64,000 bases of DNA, from contig CAVWEX010000014.1 in assembly GCA_963754125.1 (NCBI GenBank), forward strand, positions 124,001-188,000. Direction: 5' to 3'. The notes under the pieces were generated by a model. That model was not told where the DNA came from. It worked only from the letters and a program-made list of their open reading frames with translations, and searched no databases. The position numbers and the translations under genes are program-made. Origin of the DNA: RPQJ01 sp963754125. Lineage in GTDB: Bacteria > Pseudomonadota > Gammaproteobacteria > Steroidobacterales > Steroidobacteraceae. Every line of letters begins with the position of its first letter. Positions within the stretch are counted from its first letter, which is position 1. Below, piece after piece: positions 56,272-64,000 of this stretch.

Positions 56272-58144
56272 ATGTGTGGCATCTTCGGTACTGCCGCCAC
56301 CCGCGCGCCCGCTCGACGCGGGAGGCGGTCCTCGACGTGCTGGCTCCGCTGGCATCGCGCGGGCCCGACAGCGAGGGTGTCTGGATCGACGGCGTCATCG
56401 CCTTCGGTCATCGGCGACTCGCCGTGCTGGATCCGACGGCGATCGGCGATCAGCCCATGATTTCCGCGGATGCCCGTTACGTCATCGTTCTCAACGGAGA
56501 GATCTACAACTTCAGGGAGCTGCGTCAGCAGGTGTCTGCTCCAGTCGGTGGTTGGGACGTGCACGGACACTGAAGTGGTGATCGAATGCTACCGTCGGTG
56601 GGGCGCTGCATGCGTGGAGCGCTTCCGCGGGATGTTCGCCTTCGCAATCTGGGATTGCGCAGAAAATCCAGTTCGGTCCCTTGGCGCGCGATCGGCTCGG
56701 TGTCAAGCCGCTCTACGTGGCGGATACGGGCTCGGCAGTCCAGATCGCGTCGCGGCCGTCCGCGCTGCTCGCGACGGGCCGCGTCGATCAGAACGTGGAT
56801 CCGCAGGCGCTGCGCCTGTACCTCGAGGCGGGCTTCATTCCATCTCCCTGGTCGCTGCACAAGGGCGTTCGCAAGCTGCAGTCGGTGCACGCTGACACTC
56901 GAGGGCGGTCGCCGGAGCGAGTGGCGATAGGTCGTGAACCGGGCCTTCACGCCCGATCCCGCACTCGCCGAACGCAGCGAATCTAGCCTGCTCGAAGATC
57001 TCGACACGCCGATAGATCGATCCGTCCATGCGCGACTGGTCAGCGACGTTCCGCTCGGGGTCTTCCTGTCCGGCGGCGTCGACAGCACGCTGGTGGCCCG
57101 GGCGATGAAAAAGCGACACACCGCGAAGGTGCGGGCGTTCACCATCGGGTTCAACGACGAAGCCTTCGACGAATCCCGCTACGCCATGGACGTGGCGACC
57201 CGGCTCGGGTGCGAGATCTCGGTCGAGACGCGGGGGCGGAAGATTTTGTTGGCGCTCTGCGCCGGGTACCTGGAGGCGTACGACGAGCCCCTGTTCGATT
57301 CGTCGGCGTTCGCGGTGATGGCGCTTGCCCGAAGTGCGCGCCGCGAAGTCACGGTGGCGCTGGGCGGCGACGGCGGCGATGAGTTCTTCGGCGGCTATCA
57401 CTACTATCCGCTGATGCAGAAGCTCGCTTCGCTGTACCGCATGCCGGGCGCGATGCGCAGGTCCCTGGCTGCCGTCGTGAAGCGGGTGCCGAACCATCGG
57501 ACGCCCGTGGTCTGCCGCGATGGCGCAGCGTGACCCGCTGGCTGCGTTCGGGTTTGTTCGCAGCGTCAACAAGGATTTCGGGCCGATGTGCGGACCCGAT
57601 TTCACGAAGACACGTTGAGTTTCGCCGATCTGCTGCGCGAGGCGGTAGGTCGCCTGCCGCCGGGGCTCACGGCGCCCGAACAGGCGATGAGGCTGGACGC
57701 GATGTACACGCTCCCGGACGATTACCTGCGATAGACTGACGTCGGCACGATGGCGTTTTGCTCGAGGCCGGGGAACCGCTGCTGACGATGATCTGGTCGA
57801 GTGGGCGTTGCGGCTGCCGACGATCTGGAAGTTGCGCAACGGAAGTACCAAGTGGTTGCCGCGCAAGCCGACGAAGGGCAGCGTTGGGACGCTGCACGCG
57901 CGGCGGGCCAAGCAGGGCTTCAGCGTCCCTATCGACGCGTGGCTTCGCGGGCCACTCAAGCAATGGGCGGAGCACCTCCTGCTCGAGTCCCCCGCGTTGG
58001 AGCGTCTGGGACTCGACCGCGTCCGCATTGGACTGGCTCGATCTCCACGCGACGCGTGCGCGTCAAGTTCACCCTCTGCTGTGGGGCCTGCTGGTCCTGC
58101 TGAGCCACCAGGAGCGGGCGAGCAGGCCGGCGGTGAGCGCGTGA
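56272..58144 (+). CDS. AsnB-type glutamine amidotransferase, copy 2, many frameshifts
   Basis: Asparagine-synthase-family gene like the one at 47708. Recognisable pieces in order: MCGIFGTAA (Cys2), APLASRGPDSEGVW, LNGEIYNFRELRQQ, TDTEVVIECYRRWG, RDRLGVKPLYVADTG, a PPi loop FLSGGVDSTLVARAM with the canonical SGG.DS, FTIGFNDEAFDESRYA, GDGGDEFFGGYHYYP, LPDDYL near KTDVGTMAF, DLVEWALRLPTIWKLR and the C-terminal KQGFSVPIDAWLRGPL. At least nine frame changes lie between 56300 and 58040, mostly +1 with at least one apparent deletion near 57785. Joined length near 620 residues. Probably intact in the organism. Confidence 0.8.
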
Positions 58145-59271
58145 TGGCGCGCGCCGTGCTGTTCAACGCGCTGGGCATCGTGGGGGGGAGGGCAGGAGAC
58201 TCGGGCTCGCGAGCTTCTCGCGCGCTGGCGTACCTACGACGAAAAGACACCACTGGTGGTCGTGAAGAACGCCGATCACCTGCAGGCGCTCCCCGACATT
58301 GCGGACTGCCGCTTTATCGAGCGACCGTACCGACTGGGTCGGCTCAACGCGCTGGATCGCCTCGCCTGGGAGCAGTTCGCTTTGCCGGGGCTGCTGCGCC
58401 GGCTCGGCATCGACGCCTACCTGAGCTTCTCGCACTACCTTGCCGGCTCGGTTCCGACGTCAGTCCGATCGGTCATTGGTGTCTCTCGAACCCTTGCGCC
58501 GTTCTCCCGGGACGCGCGCGACGCGGAAAAAGATCATTCGCATCGCTGCGGTTACGCGTGCTGCGTCGGACCATTGTCACGTCCGCTCGCCGAGCGGATT
58601 GCGTCATCGCGCTCTCCGCGACCTGTGCGCGAATCCTCGCAGAGCACGGCGTCGATCCCGACCGGATCGTAGTGCTGCCGAATGGCATCGCCCGGCTCAG
58701 GGTACCCTCCGAGAGTCGCGAGGTCGGCCGCTCCTGTATCCTTTATGTTTCGAACTTTTGGCGCTACAAAAACTTCGAGGTTGTCGTACGAGCATTCGCC
58801 ATGTTGCCGGAGCCGCTGCGCGACGCATACCGCTTGCTGCTGGTCGGTCATCCGTACGACAAAGCCTATTTTCGACGACAGATCGCGGCGCTGGTTGCAG
58901 CGCACGGCGTGGCCTCGCGGGTGGAGTTGATCGCCGGCCTTCCGCAACTCGAACTCGCACATCTCTACGACAACGCGAGCGTATTCGTGTTTGCGTCTCT
59001 CGTCGAGAACTGCCCGAACATCGTGCTGGAGGCCATGAGCCGCGGCGCGCCGCTGCTTCTGTCGAAATCGGAGCCGATGCCGGAGTTCGGGGGAGACGCC
59101 GCCCGCTACTTCGACCCAAAGTCGCCGGAGGACCTTGCAGCGTCGTTACAGACCTTGCTCGGCGATGCGCGGGCCCTGGCTAGGATGCGCAGCGCCTCGC
59201 TGGCGCGGGCCTCGTTGTTTTCATGGGACCGGTTCACGCAGCGCGTCGTCGGCTTGGTCCATCAGCAATGA
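58144..59271 (+). CDS. Glycosyltransferase family 4, frameshifted
   Basis: GT-B glycosyltransferase. The N-terminus (MARAVLFNALGIVGG) and acceptor-domain pieces (LVVVKNADHLQALPDIADCRF, GIDAYLSFSHYLAG) are split by shifts near 58190, 58490 and 58550; from about 58570 the frame is open through the donor domain: ADCVIALSATCARILAEHGVD, ILYVSNFWRYKNFEVVVRAF, ELIAGLPQLELAHLYDNASVFVFASLVENCPNIVLEAMSRGAPLLLS. About 370 residues joined. The ATG overlaps the upstream stop (TGATG) and the stop overlaps the next ATG (ATGA). Confidence 0.85.
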   Translation: MARAVLFNALGIVGGRAGDSGSRASRALAYLRRKDTTGGREERRSPAGAPRHCGLPLYRATVPTGSAQRAGSPRLGAVRFAGAAAPARHRRLPELLALPCRLGSDVSPIGHWCLSNPCAVLPGRARRGKRSFASLRLRVLRRTIVTSARRADCVIALSATCARILAEHGVDPDRIVVLPNGIARLRVPSESREVGRSCILYVSNFWRYKNFEVVVRAFAMLPEPLRDAYRLLLVGHPYDKAYFRRQIAALVAAHGVASRVELIAGLPQLELAHLYDNASVFVFASLVENCPNIVLEAMSRGAPLLLSKSEPMPEFGGDAARYFDPKSPEDLAASLQTLLGDARALARMRSASLARASLFSWDRFTQRVVGLVHQQ

Positions 59272-60695
59272 ACGACAACCCGCGGCAGCAGTGCGTGTCC
59301 GGTGTCGTCGGCGTCCGCGCCTTTCGGAACGGGCCCTCTGCGACGGCGAGTGGGCAAGCGCGCTTTTCCCGGTTGCACCCGAGCCGCAGTGCGCGCGACG
59401 TGCGATTGTCGCAGTCGCGAGAACAGGCAGTTGGGCGCTTCGGTTCTGCCGGGAAACCGTTCGTGAAACGCAGGCTCACGATCCTGACCCAGTGGTATCC
59501 GCCGGAGCAGGCTCCGTTCGGGCGGATGATGCACGAACTCGCGTCCGACCTCTCCGCCAGGGACTGGGATGTCACGGTGATCACCGGGTTTCCGAATCAC
59601 CCGCGTGGCGAGGTGTTTGGCGGTTACCGGAAGCGTTGGTTGCAGGAGGAAGCGGACGCCGGCGTGAACGTGCAACGCGTGTGGCTCGCGACCTCCTCGA
59701 ACCGCGGGCTGCTGGCCTGGCGCGACGTTCGCGAGCTTCACGCTGACGTCGGCATGGCGCTTCCTCAGGCGTCCCCGCGCCGACGTCGTGTTCGCCGTGC
59801 TGCAGCCCCTCAGCGTCGGTGTCACGCTGCCCATGGTCGCGCGCCTGCAGCGCGCCAACTCGTGTTCAACCTGCAGGACCTGCATCCGGACACGCAGAGT
59901 CAGGCTGGGCATGATCCGCAAGCAGTGGCTCATCGCCGCATTGCGCGCGGTCGAGCGTTTCGCCTATCGCCACTGCGCGGCGCTCACCGTCATCTGCGAA
60001 CCGTTCCGGACGCACGCGGTGAACCGTGGGCGGCGCCGGGGAACGAGTGCACGTCGTCGGCAACTGGGTCGACACGACGCGCATCAGGCCGGACCGGACG
60101 GCGGTGAGATCCGGCGCGCAGCGGGCCTCGACGACGGGCAGTTCGTCGCACTCTGGGCCGGCACGCTCGGTTTCGTCTCGGGCGCCGGGATCGTGCTCGA
60201 GGCGGCGCAGTTGCTGCGCGACGACCCGCACGTGCGCTTCCTGATCGTAGGGGATGGACCGATCCGCGCGGAGCTCATCGAGCGCGCGCGTCGCTCGGGC
60301 TCGACAACGTGGCGTTCCTGCCGTTCCAGCCCGAGGATCGGCTCGTCGCCGTGCAGAACTGCGGGCGACGTTCGATCGTGACGCTGGCGCGCGAGTTCGC
60401 GGAATCCTCGGTCCCCAGCAAGGTGCTGGCGTACATGGCGGCTGGACGGGCGTCGTGGCGGCGGTCGCCGGAACAGCCCGACAGCGAGACTGCTGCATGA
60501 CGCGGGCTGCGGCGTGGTCGTGGAGCCGGACGATGCCCGCGCGCTCGCCGACGCATTGCGCGCACTTGCGCACGATTCGAATCGCGTGCGCGACCTCGGC
60601 GCATGTGCGAGGGAACACGCCGTGCGCACCTGTCGCGCGAGGCAGCGGTAGGCCGTTACGATCGCCTGTTCTCGGCGCTGGCGGGGCAGCGATGA
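59268..60695 (+). CDS. WcaI/WbuB-like glycosyltransferase family 4, many frameshifts
   Basis: GT4 enzyme. Segments in order: LTILTQWYPPEQAPFGRMMHELASDL and DWDVTVITGFPNHPRGEVFGGYR, typical of the WcaI/WbuB group; VFNLQDLHPD; HCAALTVICEPFRTHAV; RVHVVGNWVDTTRIRPD; FVALWAGTLGFVSGAGIVLEAAQLL; VRFLIVGDGPIRAELIERA; NVAFLPFQPEDRLVAVQN; FAESSVPSKVLAYMAAGR; GCGVVVEPDDARALADALRAL. At least eight frame changes from about 59760 on. The first 60 residues before the YPPEQ region are unlike the family and may reflect an upstream start error; an in-frame GTG at 59463 gives the more usual start. Confidence 0.82.
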
Positions 60696-61288
60696 CACGC
60701 TCGTGCGCGTTGCCCGGGACACGGACATCGAGGACGTGGTCGCGACCCACGTCAGCGCGTTCCCGGCTTCTTCCTGACGCTGCTCGGACCGCGCTTTCTC
60801 GCGGCGTTTTACCAGGCGTTCCTCGGCGACGAGGACGCTGCTCTGCTCGTCGCCGAACGGTCGGACCGGCGCTTATCGGCTTCCTCGCCGGCGTGCTCGC
60901 GCCGAACGGAGTACTTTCGCCGCCTGCGGCTGGCGGCGGGACTCGGCTGGCGTCGCCGCACTGCCTGCGCTGGCGCGCCATCCGTTGCGGGTGGGCAAGC
61001 GGCTGCTGGCCGCGGTCTGTATCCTGGCGACCGCCCGCCCGGCCTGCCTGACTACTGGTTGCTCAGCAGCCTCGGTGTCATTCCGACGCGAGCGGATGGG
61101 TGCCGGCGGGGCTCGTGACGCGCTTCTGGACAGGCGGGCAGGCGGTGCCCGCGGCGTGTACCTGCTCACCGACGGTCGGACAATGCGGCCACGCTGCGCT
61201 TCTAGACAGGCGCGCTTCGTCGTGCACGCAGCGCACGCGCCGCGACGGCCGTCGACTACTGGTATTGACGAGGAGCTTCGAGCCATGA
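60692..61288 (+). CDS. GNAT-family acyltransferase, many frameshifts
   Basis: Small N-acyltransferase, probably acetylating an amino sugar. Readable pieces across frames: LVRVARDTDIEDVVATHVSAFP, FLTLLGPRFLAAFYQAFLGDEDAALLVAE, LIGFLAGVLAPNEYFRRLRLAAG, DYWLLSSLGVIPTRAD, GGARGVYLLTD, NAATLRFY and DGRRLLVLTRSFEP before the stop at 61286. This is the order of GNAT motifs including a LSSLGV-type beta-4 and a late YLLTD..N strand. At least six frame changes in 600 bases. Start ATG overlaps the upstream stop; its stop overlaps the next ATG (ATGA). Confidence 0.68.
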
Positions 61289-62460
61289 CAGCGGACGCAG
61301 CAGCCCTTCCTGCCGTTCGCGTTGCCGGAGATCGGCGAGGAGGAGATCGCCGAGGTCGTCGACTCGCTGCGCTCCGGCTGGATCACGACGGGACCGAAGA
61401 CGCGGCGCTTCGAGCAGGCGTTCGTCGATTACCTCGGCGGCGGGGTCGAGGCCGTGGCCGTCAACTCGGCGACGGCCGGACTGCACCTGGCGGTCGAGGC
61501 GCTCGGCATCGGGCCCGGCGACGAGGTGATCACGACCACGCACACGTTCACGGCGACCGCCGAGGTGGTGCGCTACATGGGCGCGCACCCGGTGTTCGTC
61601 GACATCGATCTCGACACGTACTGCATCGAGTCCGGACTCGCCGAGGCGGCGATCACGCCGCGGACCCGGGCACTCATGCCGGTCCACTACGCGGGATTCC
61701 CGTGCGCCATGCAGGCGCTGACGGGAGCTCGCCGCGCGAGCCGGCGATCGACATCGTCGAGGACGCTGCGCACGCGCTGCCGACGCCGTCCGACGGGCGA
61801 CTGGTCGGCACCGTGGCCGAGTGCGGCGACGGTGTTCAGCTTCTACGCGACCAAGACCATCGCGACCGGCGAGGGCGGCATGCTGGTGACGAGGCGGCCC
61901 GAGATCGCGCAGCGCGCCCGCATCATGCGACTGCACGGCATCGACCGCGACGCGTTCGATCGTTACACGGCGAAGAAGCCGAGCTGGTACTACGAGGTCG
62001 TCGCGCCCGGCTACAAGTACAACATGACCGATCTCGCCGCCGCTCGGCCTGCACCAGCTGGCCAAGGCCGATGCGTTCATGCAGGCGCCGGGCCGCGATC
62101 GCCGCCCGCTACGACGAGGCGCTCGAGGGGCTGCCGCTCGTGCTGCCGCCGCGCCCTGGTTCGAACGCGGAAGCCATGCGTGGCATCTCTACGTCGTGCG
62201 CCTTGCCGACGGCCTGCGACTCGGGCGCGACGAGGTCGTGCAGGCGATGTACGACGCCGGCATCGGCTGCAGCGTGCACTACGTGCCGTTGCACCAGCAG
62301 CCGTACTGGCGCGATACCTACCGACCTCGACGCGCGGCAGTTCCCGAACTCGCAGCTGCTGTACGAGCGTGGCTTCAGCCTGCCGATCTACACCCGCATG
62401 ACCGAGAGCGACCAGCAGCGCGTGATCGATGCGCTGCGCTCGATCCTGGGACGGACGTGA
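61285..62460 (+). CDS. DegT/DnrJ/EryC1-family sugar aminotransferase, many frameshifts
   Basis: PLP-dependent nucleotide-sugar aminotransferase, second in the window. Pieces: FALPEIGEEEIAEVVDSLRS, GWITTGPKTRRFEQAFVDYL, VAVNSATAGLHLAVEALGIGPGDEVITTTHTF, HPVFVDIDLDTYCIE, IDIVEDAAHALPTP, the PLP lysine in FSFYATKTIATGEGGML, RAFDRYTAKKPSWYYEVVAPGYKYNMTDL (as DAFDRYTAKK...), SHAWHLYVVRL, GCSVHYVPLHQQPYWRDTY and FPNSQLLYERGFSLPIYTRMT. The pattern matches 4-aminotransferases of the PglE/WbpE/PseC kind. Frame changes near 61310, 61730, 61835, 62045, 62090, 62155 and 62330 at least. About 385 residues joined. Confidence 0.85.
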   Translation: MTADAAALPAVRVAGDRRGGDRRGRRLAALRLDHDGTEDAALRAGVRRLPRRRGRGRGRQLGDGRTAPGGRGARHRARRRGDHDHAHVHGDRRGGALHGRAPGVRRHRSRHVLHRVRTRRGGDHAADPGTHAGPLRGIPVRHAGADGSSPREPAIDIVEDAAHALPTPSDGRLVGTVAECGDGVQLLRDQDHRDRRGRHAGDEAARDRAARPHHATARHRPRRVRSLHGEEAELVLRGRRARLQVQHDRSRRRSACTSWPRPMRSCRRRAAIAARYDEALEGLPLVLPPRPGSNAEAMRGISTSCALPTACDSGATRSCRRCTTPASAAACTTCRCTSSRTGAIPTDLDARQFPNSQLLYERGFSLPIYTRMTESDQQRVIDALRSILGRT

Positions 62461-63090
62461 AGCGGGCCTTCGACATCGTGACGTCCGCGGCCGCCCTCCT
62501 GCTGCTGTCGCCGTTGCTGCTGTGTCATCGCGCTCGCGGTGCGGCTGGATTCGCCCGGGCCGGCGCTGTTCCGTCAGCAGCGCGTCGGCCGCAACGGAAG
62601 GCCCTTCGAGATCCTCAAGTTCCGGACCATGCCTGCGCGGCACCCGGCGACCGGGGCCACAGATTACGGCTGCGGGTGACGCGCGCATCACCCGCGTCGG
62701 GGCGCTGCTCCGGCGCAGCAAGCTCGACGAGCTGCCGCAACTCCTGAACGTGCTGCGGGGGCAGATGAGCCTGGTCGGCCCGAGGCCCGAGGTGCCGCGT
62801 TACGTGCGGCGCTGTATCCGGACGACGCGCGTGCCGAGGTGCTGTCGGTGCGGCCGGGCATCACGGACGACGCGGCGATCGAGTTTCGCGACGAAGGCGA
62901 GCTTCTGCGCGCGCGGCGGATCCGGAGCGTGCGTATGTCGAGGAGATCCTGCCGCGCAAGATCCAGCTCTACCGCCGCTACGTGCGCGGCCGGACGTTGG
63001 CGGGCGACCTCGGATCCTGCTGCGCACCGGCGCGGTGCTGTTCCGGCGCACGACGGGCGCCGACGGACGGCCGCGACGCGAGGCTGCTAG
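62457..63090 (+). CDS. Undecaprenyl-phosphate sugar phosphotransferase (PglC/WbaP type), many frameshifts
   Basis: Initiating glycosyl-1-phosphate transferase that loads the first sugar onto undecaprenyl phosphate. A short PglC-like form: KRAFDIVTSAAALLLLSPLLL (single re-entrant membrane helix), then ALAVRLDSPGPALFRQQRVGRNGRPFEILKFRTM, ITRVGALLRRSKLDELPQLLNVLRGQMSLVGPRPEVPRYV, VLSVRPGITDDAAIEFRDEGELL and the C-terminal KIQLYRRYVRGRTLAGDL. At least six frame changes. GTG start overlapping the previous TGA. The exact stop is uncertain; a TAG at 63088-63090 gives a normal length of about 208 residues. Confidence 0.85.
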
Positions 63091-63124
63091 AATCGCGCGT
63101 CGACGCGTCATCCGGAGACGCTCC

Positions 63125-64000
63125 TTGGCCAAGAAAGGCACTCATCACCGGCATCACCGGCCAGGACGGCGCGTACCTCGCCGAGTTCCTGCTCGCGAAG
63201 GGCTACGAGGTCCACGGCATCAAGCGCCGCGTCCTCGCTGTTCAACACCGACCGCATCGACCACCTCTACCGCGACCCGCACGAGCGCGACGTGCGGCTC
63301 AAGCTGCACTACGGCGACCTCACCGACGCCACCAACCTGATCCGCGTCGATCCAGCAGGTCCGGCCGGACGAGATCTACAACCTCGCGGCGCAGAGCCAC
63401 GTGGCGGTGTCGCTTCGAGACGCCGGAGTACACCGGCCAACTCCGACGCGCTCGGCACGCTGCGCATCCTCGAGGCGATCCGCATCCTCGGGCTGCGAGA
63501 AGACGACGCGCTTCTACCAGGCGTCGACCTCCGAGATGTACGGCAAGGTGCAGGAGACGCCGCAGACGGAGACGACGCCCTTCTATCCGCGCTCGCCCTA
63601 CGGCGCGGCCAAGGTCTACGCCTACTGGATCACGGTGAACTACCGCGAGGCCTACGGCCTGTACGCCTGCAACGGCATCCTCTTCAACCACGAGTCGCCC
63701 GCGCCGCGGCGAGACGTTCGTGACGCGCAAGATCACCCGCGGCCTCGCGCGCATCCAGGAAGGCCTGCGAGCAAGCCTGTACCTCGGCAACCTCGACGCG
63801 CAGCGCGACTGGGGCCACGCCCGCGATTACGTCGCAGGCGCAGTGGCTGATGCTGCAGCAGGAGCAGCCCGGACGACTTCGTGATCGCGACGGGCGAGCA
63901 GCACTCGGTCCGCGAGTTCGTCGCGCTCGCGGCGGCGCACCTGGCTTACGAGATCGAATGGCGCGGGAGCGGCGTGGAGGAGGAGGGCGTCGATCGCGAG
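63125..64000 (+). CDS. gmd: GDP-mannose 4,6-dehydratase, partial, many frameshifts
   Basis: SDR enzyme converting GDP-mannose to GDP-4-keto-6-deoxymannose, precursor of GDP-fucose, GDP-rhamnose or GDP-perosamine. The gene runs off the right edge (about 290 of some 340 residues present). TTG start with GGAG ten bases upstream. Pieces: ALITGITGQDGAYLAEFLL, GYEVHGIKRR, LFNTDRIDHLYRDPHE, LHYGDLTDATNLIR, PDEIYNLAAQSHVAVS, the catalytic YQASTSEMYG and SPYGAAKVYAYWITVNYREAYG, RKITRGLARI, LGNLDAQRDWGHARDYV and FVIATGEQHSVREFV. At least eight +1 shifts can be placed exactly because the family is so conserved, for example an extra G near 63138 and an extra C near 63690. Confidence 0.9.

Noticed and set aside
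55700..64000. Reading the broken genes as true pseudogenes of a decaying polysaccharide locus
   Set aside because: Conserved motifs survive in every frame piece, almost all shifts are single insertions, and essential genes elsewhere in the window show the same fault. Error is the simpler explanation.

Overview
The window is about 64 kb of GC-rich bacterial chromosome, apparently from a gammaproteobacterium. Gene order supports this: fimV-truA-accD-folC-dedD-cvpA-purF, tig-clpP-clpX-lon-hupB-tRNAVal-tRNAAsp-ppiD, and gloB-yafS-rnhA-dnaQ, together with fabI, lpxH and miaE. The sequence does not resolve a genus. I see no insertion sequence, prophage, CRISPR array, rRNA or replication origin.

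Layout. 1-2.9 kb: psd fragment and a Sco copper chaperone on the minus strand, then prmB and aroC. 3.1-11.5 kb: fimV, truA, accD, folC, dedD, cvpA, purF. 11.5-14.1 kb: a receiver-like/Ser-Thr kinase fusion, miaE, and lpxH on the minus strand. 14.2-18 kb: gltX and cysS, converging on folD. 18.1-21.4 kb: four tRNAs (Pro, Arg, His, Lys), a tightly coupled trio (Trm112-type methyltransferase, InaA/WaaP-like kinase homologue, VanZ/beta-sandwich membrane protein) and tRNA-Leu. 21.5-30 kb: the trigger factor/Clp/Lon/HU/PpiD protein quality-control block with tRNA-Val and tRNA-Asp. 30-36.5 kb: fabI, mltD and gloB on the minus strand, then yafS, rnhA, a sugar aminotransferase and dnaQ. 36.6-64 kb: a large extracellular or surface polysaccharide locus.

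The polysaccharide locus starts with nucleotide-sugar genes (TviB-type dehydrogenase, UDP-uronate epimerase, pgi). Outer-membrane and export genes follow (two tandem Wzi-like proteins, a large multi-SLBB Wza-like exporter, a Wzz-like chain-length protein). Then comes a long operon whose genes mostly overlap by 1-14 bases: two AsnB-type amidotransferases, Wzx flippase, Wzy-like polymerase, four glycosyltransferases, two methyltransferases, a GNAT acyltransferase, a DegT aminotransferase, an initiating undecaprenyl-phosphate sugar transferase and gmd, which runs off the window. The set suggests a Wzx/Wzy-dependent heteropolysaccharide containing uronic acids that may be amidated, with amino sugars, methyl or acyl substitutions and a GDP-mannose-derived sugar.

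Quality warning. Many genes, including essential ones (accD, dnaQ, pgi), are broken by single-base shifts, almost all of them +1 insertions. There are about twenty up to 55.7 kb, then roughly one per 100 bases to the end. They are best read as uncorrected sequencing errors rather than gene decay. In the frameshifted entries I give whole-gene extents and say where the frame changes.
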